NCBI RefSeq assembly: GCF_009663465.1
Contig: NZ_QXHU01000004.1
Span: forward strand, 1-64,000
Reading direction: 5' to 3'
Origin: Riemerella anatipestifer
Lineage (GTDB): Bacteria > Bacteroidota > Bacteroidia > Flavobacteriales > Weeksellaceae
DNA length: 64,000 nt
Below, piece after piece: positions 55,101 to 63,870 of the stretch. Position 1 is the first letter of the stretch. Each line of letters starts with the position of its first letter. The notes beneath the pieces were generated by a model. It was given only the letters and a program-made list of their open reading frames with translations. It made no database searches and was not told the origin of the DNA. Position numbers and translations under genes: made by a program.

Positions 55101-55541
55101 CAAGAGATTTCAGCGTTTGATAATGCTCAAATTTCCACTTTGGAGAAGGAAGGTAAGGTAATGGTTGGAGCTTATGAGATTTGCCTAGAAGATGTGGAAA
55201 TATCGACTAAAGATATTCCAGGTTGGACGGTAGCTAGCGAAGGTAAAATCACAGTAGCGTTAGATTTAACGATAACCGACGAGCTTAGGTCCGAAGGTGT
55301 AGCTAGGGAGTTTATCAATCGTATTCAGAACCTTAGAAAAGAAAAAGAGTTTGAGCTCACAGATAAAATTAAAATACAGTTAACACAAGATTGTCCATAT
55401 TTGCAGGAAATTTTGAACAACGAGCAGTATATCGCTTCGGAGGTGCTTTCTGAAAAAATAGAAGTTGTAGAGGCATTAAACGCAGGTGATGAGCTAGAAA
55501 TAGACGAAGTGAAGTTTACGGTGAGTATAGATAGAAATTAA
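52143..55541 (+). CDS. ileS: Isoleucyl-tRNA synthetase (IleRS2-like)
   Basis: Full-length 1132-residue class I synthetase charging tRNA-Ile. The HIGH-type motif is GIHH at 56-59, WDTHGLPVELGVEKE follows, the editing domain spans about 200-400, and the KMSKR motif lies near 683. WYVRLCRRRFW in the anticodon-binding part and the long C-terminus place it nearer the eukaryote-like IleRS2 group than the short bacterial form. Such enzymes are often poorly inhibited by mupirocin; this is a family property and not tested here. Confidence 0.97.
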   Translation: MSKFTEYKGLNLTDISAQIADFWKKDNTFQKSVEIRKGKPEFVFYEGPPSANGMPGIHHVMARALKDIFCRYQTQKGKQVFRKAGWDTHGLPVELGVEKELGITKEDIGKKISVEDYNQACRNAVMKYTDVWNDLTEKIGYWVDLEDPYITYKPKYMETVWWLLKQLYTKNLLYKGYTIQPYSPKAGTGLSSHELNQPGTYRDVSDTTIVAQFKVKQLSDNVASKIGQQSGDIHILAWTTTPWTLPSNTALAVGKEVEYVLVKTFNQYTFEPIQIVLAKVLLEKNFGKKYFEATDEDLAKYQSEDKQIPYQVLGHFSGADLAGTQYEQLVPWFLPYENPDQAFRVIVGDFVTTEDGTGIVHIAPTFGADDARVAKENGIPPMLIKDENDNLVPLVDLQGKFVKGEAVPELFSGKYIKNEYYDNGAAPEKSWDVEMAILLKTENKAFKVEKYLHSYPHCWRTDKPVLYYPLDSWFVKMTSVKERLVELNKEINWKPKATGEGRFANWLENVNDWNLSRSRYWGIPLPIWRTEDLKEEKIIGSVEELVNEINKSVAAGVMAENPFKDFEIGNMSEENYAKIDLHKNIVDEVVLVSETGKPMRRESDLIDVWFDSGAMPYAQLHYPFENKEFIEQNKAFPADFIAEGVDQTRGWFYTLHAIATSVFDSVAYKNVVSNGLVLDKNGQKMSKRLGNAVDPFDTLAKYGPDATRWYMISNANPWENLKFDIDGVDEVRRKFFGTLYNTYSFFALYANVDGFKYAEKEVENRPEIDRWILSELNILVKEVTEFYNDYEPTKVARAINTFVNDNLSNWYVRLCRRRFWKGDYTEDKISAYQTLYTCLETVAKISAPIAPFFMDRLYQDLNKVTQRDTAESVHLTDFPVANEGAIDINLVEKTHLAQQITSMVFSLRKKENIKVRQPLQKVMVPVLDKKTEEQIVAVSDLIKQEVNVKELQIINDKEAEGLIVKQIKPNFKTLGPKLGKDMKTVAQEISAFDNAQISTLEKEGKVMVGAYEICLEDVEISTKDIPGWTVASEGKITVALDLTITDELRSEGVAREFINRIQNLRKEKEFELTDKIKIQLTQDCPYLQEILNNEQYIASEVLSEKIEVVEALNAGDELEIDEVKFTVSIDRN

Positions 55542-55564
55542 ACACTTAATCATATTTTGTTATT

Positions 55565-55945
55565 ATGGAACGAGAAAGACAAAGATATAGTGATGCCGAT
55601 TTGAAAGAGTTTAAAGAACTCATAGAAAGTAAAATAGAAAAGGCAGAGAAAGATTTGGCGTTGATTAGACAAAACTTTATCAATAACCAAAATAATGGTA
55701 CAGATGATACCTCGCCTACATTTAAGGCTTTTGAAGAAGGGGCAGAAACTTTAAGCAAAGAACAAAACGCTATTCTTGCGGTAAGACAGGAGAAATTTAT
55801 CAGAGACCTTAGGAATGCTCTTGTTAGAATAGAAAACAAAACCTACGGAATTTGTAGAGTTACAGGTAACTTAATAGGTAAGGAAAGACTGAAAGCTGTG
55901 CCTCACGCCACTTTAAGCATAGAGGCTAAAAATATGCAACGGTAA
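55565..55945 (+). CDS. DksA/TraR-like protein without zinc cysteines
   Basis: A 126-residue coiled-coil protein. The coiled coil (about residues 10-90) leads to YGICRVTGNLIGKERLKAVPHATLSIEAKN, the place of the four-Cys zinc finger of DksA. Only one Cys is kept; the other three positions are Thr, Ser and Asn/Ala. It probably binds RNA polymerase in the secondary channel without zinc. It lies 23 bp downstream of ileS and may be co-transcribed; a terminator follows. Confidence 0.9.
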   Translation: MERERQRYSDADLKEFKELIESKIEKAEKDLALIRQNFINNQNNGTDDTSPTFKAFEEGAETLSKEQNAILAVRQEKFIRDLRNALVRIENKTYGICRVTGNLIGKERLKAVPHATLSIEAKNMQR

Positions 55946-55966
55946 TTGCAGAAAAGTTAAACACTA

Positions 55967-56004
55967 GCTGTGTATCACAAGAAATCTTTTTTGTGATACA
56001 CGGC
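55967..56004 (+). terminator. Terminator after the DksA-like gene
   Basis: A 14-bp stem with one G-T pair (core GTGTATCACAA) and a 10-nt loop, followed by five T. Confidence 0.85.
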
Positions 56005-56027
56005 ATTTTTGATTAAATAAAATATAA

Positions 56028-56666
56028 ATGAAGAAGATAGTATTCGTAACCATTTTGGTATTGCTTTTAGACCAACTCTCCAAAATCTATATTAAAACTA
56101 ATTTTGAACTTAACGAATCTGTGAGAGTTTTGCCAGGCTTTAGATTAACCTTTGTAGAAAATCCAGGTATGGCATATGGTTTACAGTTCGGAGGGCTTAT
56201 TGGTAAATATTTTTTGGTAATTACTAGAGTGGTTCTTATTGGAGTGATGGTTCATATCTTTAAAAAATGGATTAAAGAGGGAGTATCTAATTACAGACTT
56301 ATACCTATGGCAATGATATTTGCAGGAGCGATAGGGAACTTAATAGATGGTATGTTCTATGGCCTTATCTTCAATACAGGAACTGTGTTTGATGATAGTA
56401 TAGGACGATGGATAGGCTACGATGGGGTTTCTCATATCACTGCTTTTGGGCAAGGTTATTCTCATTTTATGAAAGGTTGTGTGGTAGATATGTTTCATTT
56501 TGATATGATTGATTGGTGTGTGCCAGAACATTACCCTGTAATTGGAGGGACTAGAATTCAGTTTTTTAAATATATCTTCAATGTGGCAGACGCTGCTATT
56601 ACAGTTGGGGTGAGTATATTGTTTTTGTTCAGAAGAAAAGCCTTTCCTAACGGACTAGAGTTTTAA
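56028..56666 (+). CDS. lspA: Lipoprotein signal peptidase (signal peptidase II)
   Basis: A 212-residue membrane aspartyl protease that cleaves prolipoproteins. It has four membrane segments, the LLDQLSKI start, VENPGMAYG, and catalytic Asp in the VVDMFHF and NVADAAI motifs. An insertion between the last two membrane segments is common in Bacteroidota. It matters here because this window holds at least five lipoproteins. It is followed 4 bp later by the SanA-like gene. Confidence 0.95.
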   Translation: MKKIVFVTILVLLLDQLSKIYIKTNFELNESVRVLPGFRLTFVENPGMAYGLQFGGLIGKYFLVITRVVLIGVMVHIFKKWIKEGVSNYRLIPMAMIFAGAIGNLIDGMFYGLIFNTGTVFDDSIGRWIGYDGVSHITAFGQGYSHFMKGCVVDMFHFDMIDWCVPEHYPVIGGTRIQFFKYIFNVADAAITVGVSILFLFRRKAFPNGLEF

Positions 56667-56670
56667 GTAG

Positions 56671-57318
56671 ATGAAAAAACTAGGGAGAGTTTTATTGATT
56701 ACAAGTGTTTTATCTATTGTTAGTGTAGTAGCAGTAATATTGTGGTGTAATTATATTATTAAAAGCCAATCCGAAAGCTATATTTTTAGCAATATTTCTG
56801 ATGTGCCAACTAAAAAAGTTGGACTTGTTTTGGGAACGAGTAAATATCTCCAAAACGGTATTCCTAACTATTACTTTAAATACAGAATAGATGCGGCAGC
56901 GGAGCTTTATAAAAATGGCAAAGTGCAGTATTTTATTGTAAGTGGAGACAATTCTCGTAAAGACTACAACGAAACCGAAGATATGAAGCTAGATTTAATG
57001 GCTCACGGCATTCCCGAAAATCATATTTACCAAGATTTCGCGGGGTTTAGAACGCTAGATTCTGTGGTGAGAGCAGAAGATATCTTTGGACAAAAGACAT
57101 TCATCATCATTTCACAAAAATTTCATAACGAACGAGCAGTTTATTTAGCTAGAAAAAACGGCTTAGAGGCTTATGGATACAATGCTCAAGATGTGAATGC
57201 CTATGCAGGGTTTAAAACCCAAGTCAGAGAATACTTTGCAAGGGTAAAAGTCTTTTACGATTTATTATTAGGGGTAGAGCCTAAGTATAGCGGTGATAAA
57301 ATTAAACTAGAAGGATAG
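56671..57318 (+). CDS. SanA/YdcF-like DUF218 protein
   Basis: A 215-residue envelope protein with one N-terminal membrane segment (about 7-28) and a DUF218 (ElyC/SanA/YdcF) domain: VGLVLGTSKYLQNGIPNYYFKYR, YFIVSGDNSRKDYNETEDMK, and IISQKFHNERAVYLARKNG. SanA affects envelope permeability in enterobacteria; the molecular function is unknown. Immediately downstream of lspA, same operon. Confidence 0.9.
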   Translation: MKKLGRVLLITSVLSIVSVVAVILWCNYIIKSQSESYIFSNISDVPTKKVGLVLGTSKYLQNGIPNYYFKYRIDAAAELYKNGKVQYFIVSGDNSRKDYNETEDMKLDLMAHGIPENHIYQDFAGFRTLDSVVRAEDIFGQKTFIIISQKFHNERAVYLARKNGLEAYGYNAQDVNAYAGFKTQVREYFARVKVFYDLLLGVEPKYSGDKIKLEG

Positions 57319-57346
57319 GTAGGCTGTGATAGTATGGCCACTTTTT

Positions 57347-57377
57347 TTGAGAAAATTGATATAAATCAATATCTTTG
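57347..57377 (+). promoter_or_regulatory. Promoter of lepA
   Basis: TTG at 57347-57349 and TATCTTTG at 57370-57377, 20 bp apart, 20 bp before the start codon. Confidence 0.65.
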
Positions 57378-57397
57378 CAGACTACGAATTCGTTTTC

Positions 57398-59194
57398 ATG
57401 AAGAATATAAGAAACTTTTGCATTATAGCCCATATAGACCACGGTAAATCTACCTTGGCAGATAGGCTTTTAGAATATACCAATACAGTAACACAAAGAG
57501 AACTCCAAGCCCAAACCCTAGACGATATGGATTTGGAGAAAGAGCGAGGAATTACCATAAAATCTCACGCCATACAAATGGACTATGAGTATAAGGGTGA
57601 AAAATATGTTCTTAACCTTATTGATACACCGGGGCATGTGGATTTTTCCTACGAAGTGTCTAGGTCTATAGCAGCGTGTGAGGGGGCATTACTGATTGTA
57701 GATGCGGCACAAAGCATTCAAGCACAAACAATTTCTAATCTTTATTTGGCATTAGAAAATGATTTGGAGATTATCCCAGTACTTAACAAAATTGACTTGC
57801 CGTCTGCAAACCCAGAAGAGGTTACAGATGAAATAATGAACTTATTGGGGTGCGAGTACGAAGATGTTCTAAGAGTTTCAGGGAAAACAGGAGAAGGTGT
57901 ACACGAGCTTTTAGAGCAAATTGTGGAAAGGATACCAGCTCCTAAGGGAGAGCCAGATGCTCCGCTACAAGCCCTAATTTTTGATTCCGTTTATAACCCT
58001 TTTAGAGGGATAGAAGCCTATTTTAAGGTAGTTAATGGCAAGATAAGAAAAGGCGAGAAAGTTAAGTTTATGGCTACCGATAAAACCTACGAGGCAGATG
58101 AGGTAGGGACATTAAAACTAAAACAACAGCCAAAACAAGAAATCAAGTGTGGAGATGTAGGCTATATTATTTCTGGGATTAAAGATGCCAGAGAGGTTAA
58201 AGTGGGAGATACTATTACAAGTGTAGAAAATCCTGCTACTGCTCCGATAGAAGGTTTTGAAGAGGTGAAACCAATGGTTTTTGCTGGGATTTATCCAGTA
58301 GAAAGTGAGGATTTTGAAGAGTTAAGAACCTCCTTAGAAAAACTTAGGTTAAATGATGCTTCTTTAGTTTTTGAACCAGAAAGTTCAGCGGCTTTAGGAT
58401 TTGGTTTTAGATGTGGATTCTTAGGTATGCTCCATATGGAAATTGTTCAGGAAAGGTTAGATAGAGAGTTCAATATGAATGTTATCACTACGGTTCCCAA
58501 TGTATCCTATCACGGATATAGCAAGAAAGAACCGGAAGTGCCAATCCTTATCAATAATCCTTCGGAAATGATGGACCCAACGGTAATGGATAGAGTAGAA
58601 GAACCTTATATTAAAGCTTCTATCATTACCAAATCCGATTTCGTAGGAGCGGTAATGACACTATGTATAGAAAAACGAGGAGAAATTGTTAATCAAAGTT
58701 ATCTAACTTCCGATAGAGTAGAGCTTGTCTTTAATATGCCTCTTGCAGAGGTAGTTTTTGATTTCTATGACAGATTAAAATCCATTTCTAAAGGCTATGC
58801 TTCTTTTGATTATCACCCAATAGGTTTCCGTGCTTCTAAATTGGTTAAGATGGATATTCTTATCAACGGGGATATGGTAGACGCATTGTCTTCTCTCATA
58901 CACCAAGATAATGCCTATGGTATTGGTAAAAAAATGTGTGAGAAGCTGAGAGAACTTATTCCTAGACAACAGTTTGATATAGCAGTACAAGCAGCCTTAG
59001 GGACTAAAGTTATTGCTAGAGAAACCATAAAAGCCTTAAGAAAAGACGTTACAGCAAAATGTTATGGAGGAGATATTTCAAGAAAAAGAAAACTCTTAGA
59101 GAAGCAGAAGGAAGGTAAAAAGAAAATGAAGCAGATAGGAAGAGTAGAAGTTCCACAATCGGCATTTATGGCGGTACTAAAACTAAATGATTAA
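57398..59194 (+). CDS. lepA: Elongation factor 4 (LepA)
   Basis: A 598-residue translational GTPase that back-translocates or remodels ribosomes. G1 AHIDHGKST at 11-19, switch [15 protein letters not shown]4 [11 protein letters not shown]-like domains II, III and V, and the LepA-specific C-terminal domain with [22 protein letters not shown]. Length is standard. It has a good promoter and a terminator behind, so it is likely monocistronic. Confidence 0.98.
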   Translation: MKNIRNFCIIAHIDHGKSTLADRLLEYTNTVTQRELQAQTLDDMDLEKERGITIKSHAIQMDYEYKGEKYVLNLIDTPGHVDFSYEVSRSIAACEGALLIVDAAQSIQAQTISNLYLALENDLEIIPVLNKIDLPSANPEEVTDEIMNLLGCEYEDVLRVSGKTGEGVHELLEQIVERIPAPKGEPDAPLQALIFDSVYNPFRGIEAYFKVVNGKIRKGEKVKFMATDKTYEADEVGTLKLKQQPKQEIKCGDVGYIISGIKDAREVKVGDTITSVENPATAPIEGFEEVKPMVFAGIYPVESEDFEELRTSLEKLRLNDASLVFEPESSAALGFGFRCGFLGMLHMEIVQERLDREFNMNVITTVPNVSYHGYSKKEPEVPILINNPSEMMDPTVMDRVEEPYIKASIITKSDFVGAVMTLCIEKRGEIVNQSYLTSDRVELVFNMPLAEVVFDFYDRLKSISKGYASFDYHPIGFRASKLVKMDILINGDMVDALSSLIHQDNAYGIGKKMCEKLRELIPRQQFDIAVQAALGTKVIARETIKALRKDVTAKCYGGDISRKRKLLEKQKEGKKKMKQIGRVEVPQSAFMAVLKLND

Positions 59195-59226
59195 ACTCCA
59201 ATTAGGGATAGTTTAAAATAGAACAG

Positions 59227-59268
59227 CCTAACCTAGCTATTTATAACAAGCGGGTTAGGTTTTTTTAT
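59227..59268 (+). terminator. Terminator of lepA
   Basis: Seven-bp stem (CCTAACC and GGTTAGG) with a 19-nt loop and a run of seven T directly after. Confidence 0.75.
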
Positions 59269-59331
59269 TTTAGTAATCTGAATTTTAAGAAAACATCAAT
59301 CAAAGTAATAGGCAAAAAGGAAAAATGATTT

Positions 59332-59362
59332 TTGTCAGTCCATAAATTAGTTTGTATTTTTG
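59332..59362 (+). promoter_or_regulatory. Promoter of sufA
   Basis: TTG at 59332-59334 and TATTTTTG at 59355-59362, 20 bp apart; the start codon is 28 bp beyond the -7 box. Confidence 0.65.
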
Positions 59363-59390
59363 TTGGCGAAAATCATTCTAAATAAACACA

Positions 59391-59720
59391 ATGATAAAAG
59401 TATCAGACCAAGCTAAAGATAAAGCTGTTCAGCTTATGGCAGAAGATGGGTTTAATCCTAGTGAAGATTTCATTAGGGTAGGCGTTAAGAGTGGAGGCTG
59501 TTCAGGGTTAGAATATGTGTTGAAATTCGATAATCAGACCACAGATACAGACCAAATCTTTGAAGATAACGGAATTAAAATAGTAATAGACAAAAAATCA
59601 ATTCTCTATTTAGCAGGGACAACTTTGGAATATTCTGGAGGTCTTAACGGAAAAGGATTTGTTTTTAATAATCCTAATGCTGCTAGAACTTGTGGTTGTG
59701 GAGAGAGTTTTTCGCTATAA
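59391..59720 (+). CDS. sufA: Iron-sulfur cluster assembly A-type carrier (SufA/IscA/HesB family)
   Basis: A 109-residue Fe-S carrier. The three conserved ligands are Cys37 (SGGCSGLEY), Cys101 and Cys103 (CGCGESF). It takes a cluster from the SufBCD scaffold to target proteins. It has its own promoter and is separated from sufB by a four-helix-bundle gene. Confidence 0.93.
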   Translation: MIKVSDQAKDKAVQLMAEDGFNPSEDFIRVGVKSGGCSGLEYVLKFDNQTTDTDQIFEDNGIKIVIDKKSILYLAGTTLEYSGGLNGKGFVFNNPNAARTCGCGESFSL

Positions 59721-59777
59721 TTGGTTTATAGGTTCAAGGTTTAAGAATTCAAAGGAGTAAGGAAGTTGTAAAATTAT

Positions 59778-60194
59778 ATGCAGGATATTATAGTTCCAGA
59801 AGATATGTCAAACATCAAAACTTTTGAAGACTTAGAAATATGGCAGTTATCTAGAGCCTTGTGCCAAGATATATTTGTAATTATAGAAGAAACTCCTTTG
59901 AAGAACAACTTTAGACTTGCTAATCAGATAGACGGAGCATCGGGTTCCATTATGGATAATATTGCAGAAGGCTTTGAACGAAACGGGAATAGAGAATTTC
60001 TACAGTTTTTATCTGTAGCAAAGGCATCTTGTGGAGAAGTACGTTCGCAGCTATATAGACTAAAAGATAGAAATTTTGTTAATGATAAAACCTTTGAAGA
60101 TTTAAAAAATAAAACCTTACTTTTAAGTAAGAAAATAAGTGCTTTTATAAAATATTTAAAGAATAGTGAAATGTCAGGAACTAAATTTAAGTAG
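59778..60194 (+). CDS. Four-helix-bundle (S23/Avd-like) protein
   Basis: A 138-residue helical protein of the S23/four-helix-bundle family: TFEDLEIWQLSRALCQDIF, LANQIDGASGSIMDNIAEGFERNGNREFLQFLSVAKASCGEVRSQLY, and ISAFIKYL. This family was first met as ORFs inside 23S rRNA intervening sequences, and relatives serve diversity-generating retroelements; most are stand-alone and of unknown role. It sits within the suf locus, bordered on both sides by TTTAAAC/TTGAACC-type repeats. Start at 59778, or at the ATG 27 bp further in (MSNIKTF). Confidence 0.9.
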   Translation: MQDIIVPEDMSNIKTFEDLEIWQLSRALCQDIFVIIEETPLKNNFRLANQIDGASGSIMDNIAEGFERNGNREFLQFLSVAKASCGEVRSQLYRLKDRNFVNDKTFEDLKNKTLLLSKKISAFIKYLKNSEMSGTKFK

Positions 60195-60214
60195 AAAAGA
60201 AATAAGTAGAAAGT

Positions 60215-60293
60215 AAGGGTTTCAACTTTGAGTTTTAGTAAACCTTAAACCTTGAATTTTGAACCTTGAACTTTAAATTTTAAACATTAAATA
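60215..60293 (+). repeat. Heptamer-repeat tract upstream of sufB
   Basis: Consecutive TTTAAAC/TTGAACC-type units, ending 7 bp before the sufB start, so the tract must lie in the sufB 5' untranslated region or promoter. A shorter tract of the same kind is at 59728-59760. Confidence 0.7.
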
Positions 60294-61739
60294 ATGAAAT
60301 ATACAGAAGACGATTTAAGGGAAGACCTTAAAAATAAAGAATACGAAGCCGGATTTTATACAGATATAGAATACGAAGATTTTCCTACGGGGCTTAACGA
60401 AGATATTATTCGTCAGATTTCGGCAAAGAAAAATGAACCAGAATGGATGACAGAATGGAGGCTGGAGTCTTTCCGTATTTGGCAAAAAATGGAAGAGCCA
60501 GACTGGGCGAATGTGAAGTATGAAAAGCCAGACTTCCAAGCCATAAAATATTATGCCGCTCCTAAAAAGAAACCAGAATTAGCAAGCCTAGATGAGGTAG
60601 ACCCAGAGTTATTAAAAACTTTTGAGAAGCTAGGCATCTCTTTAGATGAGCAGAAGAGGCTTACAGGTGTTGCCGTAGATGTGGTGATGGATTCCGTTTC
60701 GGTAAAGACTACTTTCCAAGAAACTTTGAAAGAGAAAGGTATTATCTTTTGTTCCATATCAGAGGCGATACAGGAGTATCCTGACTTGGTTAAAAAGTAT
60801 ATTGGTAAAGTAGTGCCAAGAGGTGATAATTTCTATGCGGCACTTAACTCGGCGGTATTTTCAGATGGTTCTTTCTGTTATATACCTAAAGGCGTAAAAT
60901 GTCCTATGGAACTTTCCACTTATTTCCGTATCAACCAAGCGGGAACAGGGCAGTTTGAAAGAACTTTAGTAGTAGCAGATGAGGGAAGTTATGTGTCTTA
61001 TTTGGAAGGCTGTACTGCCCCTTCTAGAGATGAAAATCAGCTCCACGCTGCGGTGGTAGAGCTTATCGCGATGGAAGGTGCAGAAATTAAGTATTCTACC
61101 GTTCAAAACTGGTATCCTGGGGACGAAAGTGGTAAAGGAGGCGTATTTAACTTCGTTACTAAGAGAGGGCTTTGTGAGAAAAACGCTAAAATCTCTTGGA
61201 CGCAAGTAGAAACAGGCTCGGCGGTAACTTGGAAATACCCTAGCTGTATTTTGAAGGGCGATAATTCTATCGGAGAATTTTATTCTATTGCCGTAACCAA
61301 CAATCATCAGTGGGCAGACACAGGGACGAAGATGATACACATCGGGAAGAATACCAAATCTACCATCATCTCTAAAGGAATTTCCGCAGGGAAATCCAAC
61401 AATTCTTACAGAGGATTGGTAAAAGTAATGCCATCAGCAAAGGGAGCTAGAAATTTCTCCCAGTGCGACTCCCTTTTGATGGGGAACGAATGTGGTGCTC
61501 ACACCTTCCCTTATATTGAAATTAAAGACCCTTCGGCACAGCTAGAACACGAGGCTACCACCAGCAAAATAGGCGAAGACCAGATTTTCTACTGTAACCA
61601 AAGAGGTTTAGACACCGAAAAGGCCATCGCCCTTATCGTAAACGGATTTAGCAAAGAGGTACTTAACAAACTCCCGATGGAGTTTGCCATAGAAGCCCAA
61701 AAACTCCTAGAAATTAGCTTAGAAGGGAGTGTAGGGTAG
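60294..61739 (+). CDS. sufB: Fe-S cluster assembly scaffold protein SufB
   Basis: A 481-residue scaffold subunit for assembly of Fe-S clusters with SufC and SufD. Characteristic blocks: [78 protein letters not shown], and the C-terminal [17 protein letters not shown] with a conserved Cys. sufC and sufD are not found downstream in the window; a solute-binding protein gene follows instead. Confidence 0.97.
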   Translation: MKYTEDDLREDLKNKEYEAGFYTDIEYEDFPTGLNEDIIRQISAKKNEPEWMTEWRLESFRIWQKMEEPDWANVKYEKPDFQAIKYYAAPKKKPELASLDEVDPELLKTFEKLGISLDEQKRLTGVAVDVVMDSVSVKTTFQETLKEKGIIFCSISEAIQEYPDLVKKYIGKVVPRGDNFYAALNSAVFSDGSFCYIPKGVKCPMELSTYFRINQAGTGQFERTLVVADEGSYVSYLEGCTAPSRDENQLHAAVVELIAMEGAEIKYSTVQNWYPGDESGKGGVFNFVTKRGLCEKNAKISWTQVETGSAVTWKYPSCILKGDNSIGEFYSIAVTNNHQWADTGTKMIHIGKNTKSTIISKGISAGKSNNSYRGLVKVMPSAKGARNFSQCDSLLMGNECGAHTFPYIEIKDPSAQLEHEATTSKIGEDQIFYCNQRGLDTEKAIALIVNGFSKEVLNKLPMEFAIEAQKLLEISLEGSVG

Positions 61740-61816
61740 AGGAGCTAACCTTAGGGAAGCTCCCCAAACCATTGAAACACCTAGTATAAAGGGACGAAAA
61801 TAACACCGATGAGTTT

Positions 61817-62683
61817 ATGAAACAATGGCTTCTGTTTATCTATCTAGCAACTTGTATCAGAGTGATGGCACAGGCGGATACGCTTTATGTTTATGGTCCA
61901 GGCGGTCCTTATGCACCCATAAATGAGGCGGCACAAATCTTTGCTAAAAGAAATAACCTAAATATTAAGGTAACCAAAGGTCCATTTTCGCAATGGAAAG
62001 ATAAGGCACGAAACAATGCCCATTTAATTTATAGTGGAGCAGAGTTTATGATGACCCAGTTCATTTCAGAGTTAGGAAATGTGCAGCAGCAGACCGTTTA
62101 TCCTCTTTATTTGAGGAAATCTGGGCTTATCGTAAGAAAAGGAAATCCTAAGAACATTAAAACTTTAAAAGATTTAATGAAACCCGAACTTAGAATAATG
62201 GTAGTTAATGGGGCAGGACTTACGGGAGTATGGGAAGATATTGCGGGGAAAACACAAGATATAGAGGTGCTAAGGAAGATTAGAAAAAACATTGTCCTAT
62301 TTGCTGAAAATAGCGGACAGGCTCAAAGTTTTTGGGCGAAAGACCCTAGCATAGATATCTGGGTTTCTTGGAATATTTGGCAAAAAAATAACAACGGGAG
62401 TGCTGATTTTGTATCTTTGGAAGATAGATATACCACTTATAGAGATTGTGGGATAGCTCTTACAGCCTACGGAGAGGCTAATCCTAAAGCCTTAGAGTTC
62501 TATCAATTTCTAAAAGGTAAAGAGGTACAAGCCCTTTTTGAAAAGCAAGGTTGGATAGAACGAAACCCATCTGCCCAGAAAAAAAAGGAAGATAGGAAAC
62601 CTCAAAAGGTATATTCCCGAAAAGAAAAGCTATCTTCCTTAAAGCAAAAGAAAGAAGGTTTATTGATAAATCATCAGTCCTAA
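61817..62683 (+). CDS. Periplasmic solute-binding protein (ModA-like fold)
   Basis: A 288-residue exported protein with signal peptide (ends near VMAQ, residue 19) and the type II periplasmic-binding fold: TLYVYGPGGPYAPINEAAQIFAKRN at the start, LIYSGAEFMM, SGLIVRKGNPKNIKTLKDL and ALEFYQFLKGKEVQALFEKQGW at the end, as in molybdate/tungstate-type binding proteins. The C-terminal 40 residues are Lys-rich and unusual. No permease or ATPase is adjacent, so the ligand is open. Confidence 0.8.
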   Translation: MKQWLLFIYLATCIRVMAQADTLYVYGPGGPYAPINEAAQIFAKRNNLNIKVTKGPFSQWKDKARNNAHLIYSGAEFMMTQFISELGNVQQQTVYPLYLRKSGLIVRKGNPKNIKTLKDLMKPELRIMVVNGAGLTGVWEDIAGKTQDIEVLRKIRKNIVLFAENSGQAQSFWAKDPSIDIWVSWNIWQKNNNGSADFVSLEDRYTTYRDCGIALTAYGEANPKALEFYQFLKGKEVQALFEKQGWIERNPSAQKKKEDRKPQKVYSRKEKLSSLKQKKEGLLINHQS

Positions 62684-62751
62684 AATAAAAGGTAGATAGA
62701 TTTCGTAAAAATAAAGAAGAAATAGAGAAACAAATTATAAAATATAAAGAT

Positions 62752-63063
62752 ATGGCAACAAAATCTTACGCAGAACGCATCACAAAAGTAAAATTGATGC
62801 TAGATGCTATGACACAGAACAAGTCAGACCTTCCTAAAAAGCTAGATGACGACTACATCAGCCAGATGCAAACTCTAAAAGACAAAATAGAGGTTCTGAA
62901 TACCGAACAAGAGAAGCTCAAAGCAGATTTAAAATCTAAAACAGAGGCCCTTAATAAAGAGATAAGTGCCTTAGACAAACTTTATAGCGAAGCCAAAAAG
63001 CGGATTAAACTAGATTTTGAACAAACACGCTGGATTGCATTTGGGATAGAAGACAAAAGATAA
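62752..63063 (+). CDS. Small coiled-coil protein of unknown function
   Basis: A 103-residue, highly charged, helical protein. Residues 35-80 form a coiled coil with Lys/Glu/Leu periodicity (LKDKIEVLNTEQEKLKADLK). It ends in ARWIAFGIEDKR-like text (TRWIAFGIEDKR). No signal or membrane segment, no recognised family. It lies 20 bp before the NlpE-like gene on the same strand. Confidence 0.7.
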   Translation: MATKSYAERITKVKLMLDAMTQNKSDLPKKLDDDYISQMQTLKDKIEVLNTEQEKLKADLKSKTEALNKEISALDKLYSEAKKRIKLDFEQTRWIAFGIEDKR

Positions 63064-63083
63064 CTTAGACCTAAAAAATCAAA

Positions 63084-63815
63084 ATGAGAAAGTACATCAT
63101 AAACGGTATTTTAGCCTTGGGGCTATTGTCTTTTGGGGCTTGTAATAAATCCGAAAAAACAGCCCAAAATCACCCCGCCGAAGGGCAAGCCATAGATACT
63201 ATAATCTCTACACCAGATGAAATGTATCAAGGCGTACTCCCTTGTGCCGATTGCGAGGGTATTTTTACCACCATTACTTTGGCTCCAGACCAAACCTTTG
63301 ATAAAACCGACTATTACTTAGGTAAAAATGAATATTTCACCGAAGAAGGCTCCTACACCGTAGATGCTTCCACGGGGATTTATGCGTTATCTTCTAACAA
63401 TGACAAGGCTACTCAATATTATCAAAGGGAAGAAGGTAAGTTAGTCCTTTTAAACGATAAAAAGGAGAAAAACACAGGAGCTAATGCTCATACTTATGAG
63501 TTAGAACAACTTTCTAACGATGATTACCACTTTACCCCAACTCCCGTGGAGGGCTTCCTCATCATAGGGCACGAGGTGAGCTCTTTCAGACCAGCCAATT
63601 CGGCTAAAGTCTATTGGATAGAAGACCCTTCGGGCGAGTTACAGAAGAGATATGAAGCAATAGTAAAGGATAAAAAGACACCTTACTTTCCTGTAAAGGC
63701 AAATTTGGTTTTAGAAAAAGATACCAAAAAAGCGGAGGGCTTTGCCGAAGATTATGATGGGGTAGTAGTAGTGAAGAAACTACTAGATTTAAAGCTGATT
63801 TCTGTGGGAAATTAG
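63084..63815 (+). CDS. NlpE-like copper/envelope-stress lipoprotein
   Basis: A 243-residue lipoprotein with lipobox FGAC (Cys20). The N-terminal NlpE domain is clear: YQGVLPCADCEGIFTTITLAPDQTF with the CADC pair (Cys54 and Cys57), followed by a beta-barrel-like fold. NlpE senses copper or surface contact in enterobacteria. The C-terminal half (about 150-243) has a second small domain, as in full-length NlpE. Confidence 0.88.
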   Translation: MRKYIINGILALGLLSFGACNKSEKTAQNHPAEGQAIDTIISTPDEMYQGVLPCADCEGIFTTITLAPDQTFDKTDYYLGKNEYFTEEGSYTVDASTGIYALSSNNDKATQYYQREEGKLVLLNDKKEKNTGANAHTYELEQLSNDDYHFTPTPVEGFLIIGHEVSSFRPANSAKVYWIEDPSGELQKRYEAIVKDKKTPYFPVKANLVLEKDTKKAEGFAEDYDGVVVVKKLLDLKLISVGN

Positions 63816-63870
63816 GATAGGAAAGACGATGATAATTAAATAAACAAAAATTAAATTAAAACATTACATT

